Assembly: GCA_026418455.1 (NCBI GenBank)
Contig: JAOABH010000003.1
Span: 248,001 to 312,000 of the forward strand
Direction: 5' to 3'
Length of the DNA stretch: 64,000 nucleotides
DNA from: Hydrogenothermaceae bacterium
Lineage (GTDB): Bacteria; Aquificota; Aquificia; Aquificales; Hydrogenothermaceae
The position numbers and the translations under genes were made by a program. Shown here piece by piece: positions 55,196-63,591 of this stretch (the first letter of the stretch is position 1; every line of letters starts with the position of its first letter). The notes below the pieces were generated by a model. It was not told the DNA's origin. It worked only from the letters and a program-made list of their open reading frames with translations, and made no database searches.

Positions 55196-55759
55196 ATGGT
55201 AGAAGCAAAGAAGATAATAACACCTTTAACTGACGATGTTATAGAAACTCTAAGAGCAGGAGATAAAGTACTTATTTCCGGTTGGGTATATACTGCAAGA
55301 GATGCTGCTCATAAAAGGATGTTAGAAGAGTATGAAAAAACAGGACAACTACCTTTTGATGTAAAGGGTCAAGTTATATACTATGTTGGACCTACACCTG
55401 CAAAACCAGGACAGGTTATAGGTTCTGCAGGTCCGACAACTGCATACAGAATGGATAAATACACACCAAAACTTCTTGAACTTGGTTTAAAAGGAACCAT
55501 AGGTAAGGGATGGAGAGGTCCTGAAGTTAAAGAAGCTCTAAAAAAGTATAAAGCTGTTTATTTTGCTGCTTATGGTGGAACAGCAGCTCTTTTGTCAAAA
55601 CATATAACAAAAGTTGAGATGGTAGCTTATGAAGATTTAGGTCCGGAAGCAATAAGAAAACTCTATTTTGAGGACTTTCCGGTTATTGTTGCAAATGATA
55701 TATACGGTGGAGATGTTTTTGAAGAAGGCCAGAAAAAGTATAGAAAATTAGTAGTTTAA
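55196..55759 (+). CDS. Fumarate hydratase class I, beta subunit
   Basis: A 187-residue beta subunit of class I fumarase. The family features ISGWVYTARDAAHKRM, YYVGPTPAKPGQVIGSAGPTTAYRMD, KGTIGKGWRG and the AYGGTAALLSKHI block are present. It supplies catalytic-site residues for the alpha subunit. Ends 11 bases before sucC. Confidence 0.94.
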   Translation: MVEAKKIITPLTDDVIETLRAGDKVLISGWVYTARDAAHKRMLEEYEKTGQLPFDVKGQVIYYVGPTPAKPGQVIGSAGPTTAYRMDKYTPKLLELGLKGTIGKGWRGPEVKEALKKYKAVYFAAYGGTAALLSKHITKVEMVAYEDLGPEAIRKLYFEDFPVIVANDIYGGDVFEEGQKKYRKLVV

Positions 55760-55770
55760 GGAGGTTTTAG

Positions 55771-56937
55771 ATGAAAGTTCACGAACATCAGGCAAAAGAA
55801 ATTTTCAGAAAGTATGGTTTACCTGTTCCAAGAGGATATCCTGCCTTTGATGTAAAGGAAGCTGTGGAAGCAGCAGAACAACTCGGAACATGGCCAGTTG
55901 TAGTAAAAGCTCAGATACACTCCGGAGGAAGAGGAAAAGCCGGAGGAGTAAAACTTGCAAAATCTATAGAAGAAGTTCAGCAGATAGCATCTGATTTACT
56001 TGGTAAAAAACTTGCAACATTCCAAACAGGTCCAGAGGGACTACCTGTAAGTAGGCTTTACATAGAAGAGGGAACGCAGATAGATAAAGAGTATTACGTT
56101 GCAATAACCTTAGATAGAAGTAAGTCAAAACCAGTAATAATGGTTTCTGCAGCTGGAGGAATGGAGATAGAAGAAGTTGCTGCAACAAATCCAGAAGCTA
56201 TAATCACCCATGTAATAGAACCATTTATAGGACTTAGAAGTTATCACGCCAGAGAGTTGGCTCTAAAACTTGGACTCCCGAAGAATTTACTTAACAAAGC
56301 TGCTTCTATATTTACAACATTGTATAAACTCTACATAGAACTTGATGCTTCTATGGTTGAGATTAACCCGTTGGTTTTAACGAAAGATGGAAACCTTGTT
56401 GTCTTAGATGCAAAAGTTGATTTTGATGATAACGGCTTATTCAGACATCCGGAGATTATGGAGATGGATGATCCTACCCAGATATCTCCTCTTGAAGTTG
56501 AGGCTAAGAAATTTAATCTTAATTACATAAAACTTGATGGAAATATAGCTTGTATGGTTAACGGTGCCGGACTTGCCATGTCAACTATGGATACAATTAA
56601 ACTTGCAGGAGGAGAGCCAGCAAACTTCCTTGATGTTGGTGGTTCTGCAAATGCAACACAGATTGCAAACGCATTTAAAATCATACTCTCAGACCCTAAT
56701 GTAAAAGCTATATTTATAAACATATTCGGTGGAATACTCAGATGTGATAGGCTTGCTGAAGGTATCATAACAGCAGCAAAAGAGGTATCTATAAATGTAC
56801 CGGTTATTGTTAGAATGGAAGGAACAAACGTAGAACTCGGTAAAAAGATGCTTCAAGAATCCGGGCTTCCGCTCATTACAGCAGATACAATGTGGGAAGG
56901 AGCATTAAAAGCAGTAGAAGCTGCAAAAGGAGCTTAA
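55771..56937 (+). CDS. sucC: Succinyl-CoA synthetase beta subunit
   Basis: A 388-residue ATP-grasp subunit of succinyl-CoA synthetase. [57 protein letters not shown] and [18 protein letters not shown] are standard. In the reductive cycle it activates succinate. Its partner sucD is not next to it: a Uma2 gene lies between. Ribosome site AAGGAGG. Confidence 0.95.
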   Translation: MKVHEHQAKEIFRKYGLPVPRGYPAFDVKEAVEAAEQLGTWPVVVKAQIHSGGRGKAGGVKLAKSIEEVQQIASDLLGKKLATFQTGPEGLPVSRLYIEEGTQIDKEYYVAITLDRSKSKPVIMVSAAGGMEIEEVAATNPEAIITHVIEPFIGLRSYHARELALKLGLPKNLLNKAASIFTTLYKLYIELDASMVEINPLVLTKDGNLVVLDAKVDFDDNGLFRHPEIMEMDDPTQISPLEVEAKKFNLNYIKLDGNIACMVNGAGLAMSTMDTIKLAGGEPANFLDVGGSANATQIANAFKIILSDPNVKAIFINIFGGILRCDRLAEGIITAAKEVSINVPVIVRMEGTNVELGKKMLQESGLPLITADTMWEGALKAVEAAKGA

Positions 56938-56940
56938 TTT

Positions 56941-57471
56941 ATGGGACTACCCATAGAGTATATACCCAACTATACGGTTAGAGATTGGGAAAACTGGCAA
57001 GGAGATTGGGAGCTTATAGAAGGAGTGGCCTTTGCTTTGGCTTCTCCGTCTATCTATCACCAACTTCTTGTATCTAACCTTATATACACTCTAAGAAACT
57101 CTATTGGTTGTGAAAATTGTAAAGTTATCCCGGAGATTGATTATTACATTTCGGAAAACACAGTTGTAAGACCAGATGTAGTTGTAAGTTGTAGAAATCT
57201 ATCAGCTAAACTTACAGTTACTCCGGAGATTATATTCGAAGTCATATCTGAATCTACTGTTAAGGTAGATGAGGAAATAAAAAAACAGATATATGAAAGA
57301 GAAGGTGTTAGTTATTACATTTTAGTTTATCCCTTTGAAAACAGAAAAAAAGTGAAGATTTTTCATTTAAAAGATGGTTTTTACAGAAAAGTTTTTGAAG
57401 ATTTTGAGGGTGAGTTTGAGTTTAGTTTAAATAGTTGTAGTTTTAAAGTTGATATATCAAAAATATGGTAA
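56941..57471 (+). CDS. Uma2-family (DUF820) PD-(D/E)xK nuclease-fold protein
   Basis: A 176-residue protein of the Uma2/DUF820 group, restriction-endonuclease-like. The fold signature is P78-D79 (VRPDVVV), E100 (IIFEVISEST) and D110..K114 (VDEEIKKQIYEREGVSYYILVYP). The family is of unclear role and is most abundant in cyanobacteria. It sits between sucC and sucD, 3 bases after one and 12 bases before the other, with no ribosome site of its own visible. Codon use looks like that of its neighbours, so it is not a recent foreign gene by eye. Confidence 0.85.
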   Translation: MGLPIEYIPNYTVRDWENWQGDWELIEGVAFALASPSIYHQLLVSNLIYTLRNSIGCENCKVIPEIDYYISENTVVRPDVVVSCRNLSAKLTVTPEIIFEVISESTVKVDEEIKKQIYEREGVSYYILVYPFENRKKVKIFHLKDGFYRKVFEDFEGEFEFSLNSCSFKVDISKIW

Positions 57472-57483
57472 TGGAGGCAAAAT

Positions 57484-58365
57484 ATGGCAGTATTAGTGAA
57501 CAAAGATACTAAAGTTGTAGTTCAAGGAATTACTGGAAGAGAAGGATCTTTTCATGCAACTCAATGTAAAGCATACGGAACACAGGTTGTTGCCGGAGTA
57601 ACTCCTGGAAAAAAGGGGGAGAATGTAGAGGGTATTCCTGTTTTTGATACAGTGAATGAAGCTGTTGAAGAAACTGGAGCAGACTGCTCTTTAATATTTG
57701 TTCCACCACCTTTTGCAGCAGATGCAATACTTGAAGCTGTAGATGCGGGAATAAAAACGGTTATCTGTATAACTGAAGGTATACCGGTGAATGATATGCT
57801 TCCGGTTAAACAATATATAAAGAAATATTATCCTGAAACAGTTTTAATAGGACCTAACTGTCCGGGTGTTATTACTCCAGAGGAAGCAAAGATAGGAATC
57901 ATGCCTGGACATATATTTAAGAAAGGTAAAGTTGGAATAGTATCAAGAAGTGGAACATTAACTTATGAGGCTGCTTATCAGTTAACTACAAGAGGAATAG
58001 GACAATCAACAGCAGTTGGAATAGGTGGAGACCCAATACCTGGAACTGTTTTTGCAGATGTTTTAAAATGGTTCCAAGATGATCCTGAAACAGAGGCAAT
58101 TGTTATGATAGGTGAGATAGGTGGAACTGCGGAAGAGGAAGCTGCAGAGTTTATAAAATCCTATGTAAAAAAGCCGGTAGTTGCATATATAGCTGGTGTT
58201 ACCGCACCTCCGGGAAAGAGAATGGGACATGCTGGAGCCATAATAGCTGGTGGAAAGGGAACAGCAGCCGAAAAATACAAAGCTCTTGAATCTGCTGGTG
58301 CCACTACAGTAAAAAATCCGTCTGTAATTGGTGAAACTGTTGAAAAGATACTAAAAGGAATGTGA
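57484..58365 (+). CDS. sucD: Succinyl-CoA synthetase alpha subunit
   Basis: A 293-residue alpha subunit carrying the phosphohistidine loop. Features: [69 protein letters not shown] and [12 protein letters not shown], whose His is phosphorylated. Separated from sucC by the Uma2 gene. It ends about 100 bases before the oxidoreductase operon, which has its own promoter. Confidence 0.95.
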   Translation: MAVLVNKDTKVVVQGITGREGSFHATQCKAYGTQVVAGVTPGKKGENVEGIPVFDTVNEAVEETGADCSLIFVPPPFAADAILEAVDAGIKTVICITEGIPVNDMLPVKQYIKKYYPETVLIGPNCPGVITPEEAKIGIMPGHIFKKGKVGIVSRSGTLTYEAAYQLTTRGIGQSTAVGIGGDPIPGTVFADVLKWFQDDPETEAIVMIGEIGGTAEEEAAEFIKSYVKKPVVAYIAGVTAPPGKRMGHAGAIIAGGKGTAAEKYKALESAGATTVKNPSVIGETVEKILKGM

Positions 58366-58401
58366 TTTTATGAATATTGTCATCAATTTAGTAATTTAAG
58401 G

Positions 58402-58430
58402 TTGCTATAAAAATAAAACAGTGTTATATT
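58402..58430 (+). promoter_or_regulatory. Promoter for the ferredoxin oxidoreductase operon
   Basis: TTGCTA (58402-58407) and TATATT (58425-58430) with 17-base spacing, about 38 bases before the ATG at 58468, which follows AGGAGG. Confidence 0.6.
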
Positions 58431-58467
58431 ATTTTTACGGTTTAAATACTCAAATAGGAGGTCTATC

Positions 58468-59178
58468 ATGAAAGTCGTACCAGGTCCAGAAGGTTATATA
58501 CCGAAAGTCGCAGCAATGGAAGGGACAAATCTTCCATCATCTCCCGATAAAGGTCTTCTCTTCGGTGAGGAAGTTGACGAAGAAATCGCAATGAGAGAAG
58601 CTGCAAAAGCCCTACTTACGAAACCTAATCCTACAATATTCCCTGGTCCTAAAATCCTCTGGGGATGGAGTCCAACAGCTTTTGAAGAAGCTGATGCAAT
58701 ACTTGAGCTTGCAAAAGAGATTCCTAACTGTCGTATAATCCCAATGCCAGACTACAGACCAAAATATCCTAAGATAGATCCAGAAGCTGAGATTAACCCT
58801 AACCACCCTAACCTCACCATTTTACATAACAGAATAGAGGCTTGTATATTTGTCGGAGTTCACTGTCACTATGCTAACCTTTCTTTAAGAATGATTAGAG
58901 CAGGAACAAACTGCTTCACTATAGCTATATGTGGAGAGCTTGGACACGAAGATGCTATGGTTACACTTAGAGATGCCCATGGAGAGAAGATAAGAAAGTT
59001 CAAGGATATACTAATCCAGGTTAGAAATGAGCTTGGAATACAGTGGGAACCAAAATTACCACCACCAAATCCATCTCTACCAAAAGAGAACTGGGAAACG
59101 GTTTCTTTCCACGATTATGGAGAGTATGCATTCTTGCTTATGCCTAAAAAAGGTGAGATTGTTACAGATACAGAGTAG
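58468..59178 (+). CDS. ForD-like subunit of 2-oxoacid:ferredoxin oxidoreductase (CODH-beta-like)
   Basis: A 236-residue protein that heads the five-gene cluster, in the position of ForD of Hydrogenobacter's five-subunit 2-oxoglutarate:ferredoxin oxidoreductase. It is not a ferredoxin: it has few cysteines (NCRIIP; GVHCHYANLS; TNCFTIAICGELG). The segment from GPKILWGWSP to FVGVHCHY recalls the CO-dehydrogenase/acetyl-CoA synthase epsilon/beta family by pattern, an uncertain match. Its biochemical role is not known. Ribosome site AGGAGG. Confidence 0.65.
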   Translation: MKVVPGPEGYIPKVAAMEGTNLPSSPDKGLLFGEEVDEEIAMREAAKALLTKPNPTIFPGPKILWGWSPTAFEEADAILELAKEIPNCRIIPMPDYRPKYPKIDPEAEINPNHPNLTILHNRIEACIFVGVHCHYANLSLRMIRAGTNCFTIAICGELGHEDAMVTLRDAHGEKIRKFKDILIQVRNELGIQWEPKLPPPNPSLPKENWETVSFHDYGEYAFLLMPKKGEIVTDTE

Positions 59179-59206
59179 TATTTTAAATTAAATGGAGGTA
59201 TAAACC

Positions 59207-60376
59207 ATGCCAGAACAAAAAGTTGTAGATACTGATTATCTTTTATTAGAAGCTCCAAGGGAGCGTAAATTTATTACAGGTGCTCAAGCTATGGCTGAGG
59301 CTATAAAAAGAGCAAATGTTGATATGGCTATAGCTTATCCTATAACACCGCAGTCAGAAGTTATGCACCTTGTTGGAGACTTATGGGCTCAAGGGTACTT
59401 GAAAGATTATTATAGAGCTGAGGAAGAGTATGGAGCATTCTCGGCTATAGCAGGTGCTGCAAGGGGTGGCGTGAGAGTATTTACAGCTACATCAGGACCT
59501 GGATTGCTAAGAGGACTTGAGGCTATCGCATCTTGGCCAGGTCACAGAATACCGGCTGTTTTGGGAGTTCTTACCAGGGTTGTTAACGCACCGTTATCAA
59601 TCCAGCCAGACAACATTGAGATATCATATCTTTTAAACTGTGGAGCAGTCGTCTTACACGCAGAAAATCAACAGGACACTTTTGATTTTACATTGGCAGC
59701 TTTTGCAATAGCTGAGCAGGTTGATGTTTATGTACCTGTTGCAGTTGCCACAGAAGGATTCTTCGTGACTCACGCTAAGGGTTATGTAGATTTAACACCA
59801 GAAGATATGAAACTACCTCCAAGAAACCCATACAAAGCTCCTGTTCCTCCAACTGATAACGAAATCCCACCTGCAAGAATCCAGAGAGATGCCCCAGTTC
59901 AAAAATCTAACTTTATGAGTTACCTTATACACGCCGTATGGCAACAAGAGGTGTGGGCATCTACAACAAGAGCTATGAAATATATTTATAAATATCTTGG
60001 TGGTCCTATTGAAGTTATTAACCCTGATGCAGAAGTTTTTGTTGTTGCTTCCGGATGTGCTGCAGCTCAAGCAAGAGAAGCTGTTAGATACTCCCAATTG
60101 GAAGGTCTTAACGTAGGTTTAGTTAAAGTTAAGGCTATTAGACCATTCCCTGAGAAAGAGATAAGAGAAGTGTTGAAAAACGCAAAAGGTATAGTTATCC
60201 CTGAACACAATATAACAGGTTGGTTAGCTAAAGAAGTTAAAGCAGCTATACCAAACAACGATAGAGTTGTTGGCGGTCCAAGGGTTTATGGTGGTATGAC
60301 ATTACCAACAGAACTTATAATGGACGAGATTTATAAGATACTTGGTGTTAAGAAAGAGAGAAAAGTTTTAGTTTAA
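59207..60376 (+). CDS. 2-oxoacid:ferredoxin oxidoreductase alpha subunit (ForA-like)
   Basis: A 389-residue alpha subunit containing PFOR domains I and II. ITGAQAMAEAIKRANVDMAIAYPITPQSEV and EEEYGAFSAIAGAARGGVRVFTATSGPGL are typical, and SGCAAAQAREAVRYSQLEGLNVG starts domain II. It carries out the reductive carboxylation of succinyl-CoA to 2-oxoglutarate, or of acetyl-CoA to pyruvate; sequence alone does not decide. The neighbouring sucCD and D-A-B-G-E order favour 2-oxoglutarate. Confidence 0.88.
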   Translation: MPEQKVVDTDYLLLEAPRERKFITGAQAMAEAIKRANVDMAIAYPITPQSEVMHLVGDLWAQGYLKDYYRAEEEYGAFSAIAGAARGGVRVFTATSGPGLLRGLEAIASWPGHRIPAVLGVLTRVVNAPLSIQPDNIEISYLLNCGAVVLHAENQQDTFDFTLAAFAIAEQVDVYVPVAVATEGFFVTHAKGYVDLTPEDMKLPPRNPYKAPVPPTDNEIPPARIQRDAPVQKSNFMSYLIHAVWQQEVWASTTRAMKYIYKYLGGPIEVINPDAEVFVVASGCAAAQAREAVRYSQLEGLNVGLVKVKAIRPFPEKEIREVLKNAKGIVIPEHNITGWLAKEVKAAIPNNDRVVGGPRVYGGMTLPTELIMDEIYKILGVKKERKVLV

Positions 60377-60400
60377 TTTAATATATAGGAGGTAAATATT

Positions 60401-61273
60401 ATGGGTTTAGAATATGTCAGAATAACAACAGGTTTTGAAGATTATATGCCAAAGGACTATGTTGATTTAGTTAAATATGGTCAGTTTGGTAAAGATTATG
60501 ACATACAAGAGCTTGGAACATTTAAAGAGTTGGTCGAAGAGCACCCTATGTGTGCCGGATGTTTCATGGCTTACTTCATAAGGGTGTTTTATGCTTCCCT
60601 ACCTAAGCCAGAAGATACAATTGTTATCGGTACTGCAGGATGTGCGAGACTTCAACTTTCTCAGGCAGCTGTTCCGTTTATATACGGAAACTATGGAGAT
60701 ACAAACGCAGTAGCATCTGGACTAAAGAGAGCGTTAGAGATAAGATTCCCAGATAAAGTTAAAGATGTTGTTGTAGTTGCCGGTGATGGTGGACTTATGG
60801 ATATAGGCTTTGGAATGACAATGCACTCTTGGTTCAGAAGAGAGAGATTTACAACTATTATGGTTGATAATGAAGTTTATGGAAACACAGGTGGACAAGA
60901 AAGTGGTATGTCACCTAAGGGTGTTCAGTTAAAGATGGCACCGAAAGGTAAAAAGTTTGACAAAATAAACGCAGTTGAGCTTGCAAAAGCTGCAGGATGT
61001 GTGTATGTTGCAAGAATATCGCCTACAAATCCAAAGAGACTTGCGAAAACCATTAAAAGAGCTATAATAGCAGCAAGACATTTTGGTCCAACATTTATTC
61101 ATGCATACACATCTTGTAATATAGAGTACTCTATACCTACAGAGAAGGTTCTTGAAGACGCAAGAAATAGGGAGAAAAAAGACTTTACATTCTATGAATG
61201 GATGTCTGATGATGTGAAAAATTACTTTGAACAAATTGAGTCTAATAAAGAAGGACAAGAAGTTAAAGTTTAA
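60401..61273 (+). CDS. 2-oxoacid:ferredoxin oxidoreductase beta subunit (ForB-like)
   Basis: A 290-residue ThDP-binding beta subunit. ThDP motif from AGDGGLMDIGFGMTMHSWFR to DNEVYGNTGGQ; a Cys pair in HPMCAGC and others at TAGCAR and SCNIEYS are the likely [4Fe-4S] ligands. AGCARLQLSQ and YGNTGGQESG segments are standard for the OFOR family. It follows the alpha gene by 24 bases. Acts with alpha and gamma. Confidence 0.9.
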   Translation: MGLEYVRITTGFEDYMPKDYVDLVKYGQFGKDYDIQELGTFKELVEEHPMCAGCFMAYFIRVFYASLPKPEDTIVIGTAGCARLQLSQAAVPFIYGNYGDTNAVASGLKRALEIRFPDKVKDVVVVAGDGGLMDIGFGMTMHSWFRRERFTTIMVDNEVYGNTGGQESGMSPKGVQLKMAPKGKKFDKINAVELAKAAGCVYVARISPTNPKRLAKTIKRAIIAARHFGPTFIHAYTSCNIEYSIPTEKVLEDARNREKKDFTFYEWMSDDVKNYFEQIESNKEGQEVKV

Positions 61274-61342
61274 TAGTTTATTGAACCAGGGAATGAAAAG
61301 TTCACTGGTCTTTTCCTAAAAAGAAGACAGGAGGTCTTAAAA

Positions 61343-62029
61343 ATGAAAAGGTATAACATTAGACTTGCAGGTGTAGGTGGACAGGGTGTTGTTACCTCTG
61401 CCCACATAATAGGAAATGCTATGTCAAACTCTGGAAAGTATGCATCTTTAGTTCCTTTTTTTGGTTCTGAAAAAAGGATGGCTCCAGTAGAAGCTTACGT
61501 TAGAGCTTCCGATCAACCTATTTATGAAGTTGGAGAAGTTATCTTCCCAAACGTTATAATGATATACCATCCACAGGTTATAACTCACGGAAAATCTTAC
61601 ACGATGCCTTTCTATTCTGGTCTTAAAGAAAATGGGATGGTTATAATAAATACAGAAGCCGATATTCTTACAGATGAAGACTGGAAAGTTCTTGAAGACC
61701 TAAATACAAAAGTTATAGAGTTTCCTGCTACAAAGATAGCTTTAGATTTAGCGGGAACGGAGCTTGCAACAAATATGGCAATGATAGGTCTATTCTTTGG
61801 TATAACTAAACTTGTTTCTGAAGAGGATATAGAAAAAGCTGTTAGAGAGAGATTCTTAGGAAACACATTCGTAGCTTCCGGTGGAACAGCGTCACTTGAC
61901 TCTGCTATTGAGAAAAAATTCAAGAAGAAGGTTGAACTTTTAGAGAAGAATATGATGGTTATTAAAGAAGCCTTCAAGATGGCTGAAGAACAAGGATGGG
62001 TAGAAGAACAAGAAACTGCAATAGCATAA
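61343..62029 (+). CDS. 2-oxoacid:ferredoxin oxidoreductase gamma subunit (ForG-like)
   Basis: A 228-residue gamma subunit. GVGGQGVVTSAHIIGNAM is the family's GGQGV motif; the rest is the PFOR gamma domain. It binds CoA-containing intermediates. A 69-base gap with paired segments separates it from the beta gene. Ribosome site AGGAGG. Confidence 0.9.
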   Translation: MKRYNIRLAGVGGQGVVTSAHIIGNAMSNSGKYASLVPFFGSEKRMAPVEAYVRASDQPIYEVGEVIFPNVIMIYHPQVITHGKSYTMPFYSGLKENGMVIINTEADILTDEDWKVLEDLNTKVIEFPATKIALDLAGTELATNMAMIGLFFGITKLVSEEDIEKAVRERFLGNTFVASGGTASLDSAIEKKFKKKVELLEKNMMVIKEAFKMAEEQGWVEEQETAIA

Positions 62030-62041
62030 AGGAGGATAAGT

Positions 62042-62266
62042 ATGTATTATGTTGCTGAGACTAAAGTAGATAAATGTTCTACTTATAAATGTAACCAGTG
62101 TGTTTTATTCTGCCCTGAACCAAACACTCTTATGTTTTTAAAAGAGAAAAATTTTGCCTATGTGAATCAAGCAAGATGTAAAGGTTGTGCTATCTGTGTT
62201 TATGTTTGTGGTGATCTTTTAAAGAGAAACTGTGTAGAGATGGTTATGGCAACTGTATCTGAATAG
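62042..62266 (+). CDS. Small ferredoxin-like subunit (2 x [4Fe-4S], ForE-like)
   Basis: A 74-residue double-cluster ferredoxin-like protein: CSTYKCNQCVLFCPEP (C-x4-C-x2-C-x3-C-P) and CKGCAICVYVC (C-x2-C-x2-C-x3-C) followed by a late Cys in KRNCVEM. It is the last gene of the cluster and probably passes electrons between ferredoxin and the beta-subunit cluster. The name ForE is from position only. Ribosome site AAAGGAGG. Confidence 0.8.
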   Translation: MYYVAETKVDKCSTYKCNQCVLFCPEPNTLMFLKEKNFAYVNQARCKGCAICVYVCGDLLKRNCVEMVMATVSE

Positions 62267-62280
62267 TAATATACTTATAT

Positions 62281-62305
62281 TAAAGGAAGGGTTTCCCTTC
62301 CTTTA
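62281..62305 (+). terminator. Hairpin after the oxidoreductase operon
   Basis: A perfect 11-bp stem (TAAAGGAAGGG with CCCTTCCTTTA) around TTT, 14 bases after the ferredoxin stop. No long U run follows, so termination is likely but not certain. Confidence 0.7.
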
Positions 62306-62326
62306 TCAAATTTGGAGGGAATAGTC

Positions 62327-62614
62327 ATGGACAAAGTTGAATTTTTAAAACAATTGCAACAGAGAATTGAGAACTCATCCGTTTTACCTGATGTGGAACT
62401 TGAAGTTAACTTCTTTGATGAAAACGGGAATGTAGTAGAAAAACCGGCTATCTTGGTTAAGTATTTTCCAACAGAAAGTGATGTTAGAGAGAGAACTATA
62501 GTTATATCTCCATCTTTATATGAGAAAACTGTTGATGATGCTTATAACTTTATTACATTTCAGATAGAGCAGTTTGAAGAAGAGATAGATAGTGTAGAGT
62601 TTAGTGGTGAATAA
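62327..62614 (+). CDS. Hypothetical protein, 95 aa
   Basis: A small acidic protein of unknown function: helical N-terminus (MDKVEFLKQLQQRIE), then alternating beta-like segments (LEVNFFDENGNVVEKPAILVKYFP) and an acidic C-terminal helix (FQIEQFEEEIDSVEFSGE). ATG 62327 is preferred, 6 bases after GGAGGG; an in-frame TTG 15 bases earlier lies on that site. It overlaps the CobW-family gene by 11 bases, which suggests a shared job. I recognise no domain. Confidence 0.7.
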   Translation: MDKVEFLKQLQQRIENSSVLPDVELEVNFFDENGNVVEKPAILVKYFPTESDVRERTIVISPSLYEKTVDDAYNFITFQIEQFEEEIDSVEFSGE

Positions 62615-63533
62615 GAAAGCATACATCTTTACCGGGTATCTTGGAAGTGGTAAAACTACCTCTATGGTTAAATCCATAGAGGAATTTTTTAAAGATAAGA
62701 AAGTCTTAGTTATCGTTAATGAGTTTGGTGAAGTTGGTATTGATGGAAAAGTTCTATCAGCTGAATTACAAGGTCAGGGAGTAGTAGAGTTAAATGAGGG
62801 TTGTATCTGCTGTGTTTTATATGATGAGCTTAATAAGGTATTAAGTGATATACAATCTAAGTATGATTTTGATTACCTTTTTATAGAAACTTCTGGACTT
62901 TCTGAGCCATTTCCTATATACTCTGCCTTGGTATCCTTGGGTTACGATGTTGAAAGTGTTATCTGTCTAATAGATAGCTTAAATTATGAAAAGTATAAAG
63001 ATGATGATGTATTTAAATATCAGATAGGCTCTGCAAATATAATAGTTCTAAATAAAATTGATCTGGTGGAACAATCAAAAATAGAATCTATAAAAAATGA
63101 GATATTTTCTTTAAAAGAAAAATACAATCTAAAAAATTTTCTTACCGGAGAGTACCTTATTCCCAAGTATGAGCTTATAACTACAACCTATGGTTTTATT
63201 CCTGAGTATGTGTTTACGGAGATAGATCTTCCAATATCAAGAGATGTATCAGCTACGAAAGACGATCACTCCCATAAAGATTATGTTAAAAATGTAGATT
63301 ACTATCCCAATGATGCTTTGTCCTACGATCAATTTATAAAAATTATAAAGAAATTTCCAAAAAATTTGATAAGATCAAAGGGAATCTTGAAATTTAAAGA
63401 TGTAGATGTTCCTTTACTCTTTAACTACACTTATGGAAATTATACGTTTGAAGAGTTTCCTCAAGAAGTGGATAAAGGCATTCTCGTTTCAATATTTTTA
63501 AACGAGCTTAAAATGGTGAGTTGTAAATCATAG
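62604..63533 (+). CDS. CobW/COG0523-family GTPase (metal chaperone type)
   Basis: A 309-residue G3E P-loop GTPase. Walker A is G11-YLGSGKTT-19, the metal-binding motif GCICC (C67, C69, C70) follows VVNEFGEVGIDG-type switch regions, then FIETSGLSEPFP, and NKIDLV is the guanine-specificity motif. The C-terminal CobW domain is shorter than in most (about 100 residues) and has one HSHKDYVK patch. Such proteins deliver metals, often zinc or cobalt; substrate is unknown. The start is GTG 62604 (or 62607) inside the previous gene. Confidence 0.85.
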   Translation: MVNKKAYIFTGYLGSGKTTSMVKSIEEFFKDKKVLVIVNEFGEVGIDGKVLSAELQGQGVVELNEGCICCVLYDELNKVLSDIQSKYDFDYLFIETSGLSEPFPIYSALVSLGYDVESVICLIDSLNYEKYKDDDVFKYQIGSANIIVLNKIDLVEQSKIESIKNEIFSLKEKYNLKNFLTGEYLIPKYELITTTYGFIPEYVFTEIDLPISRDVSATKDDHSHKDYVKNVDYYPNDALSYDQFIKIIKKFPKNLIRSKGILKFKDVDVPLLFNYTYGNYTFEEFPQEVDKGILVSIFLNELKMVSCKS

Positions 63534-63591
63534 ATTTTTCTTAAGAAAGGTTATATTTTGTCTCTATATTAAAAATTTTTGAGGTGATGAG

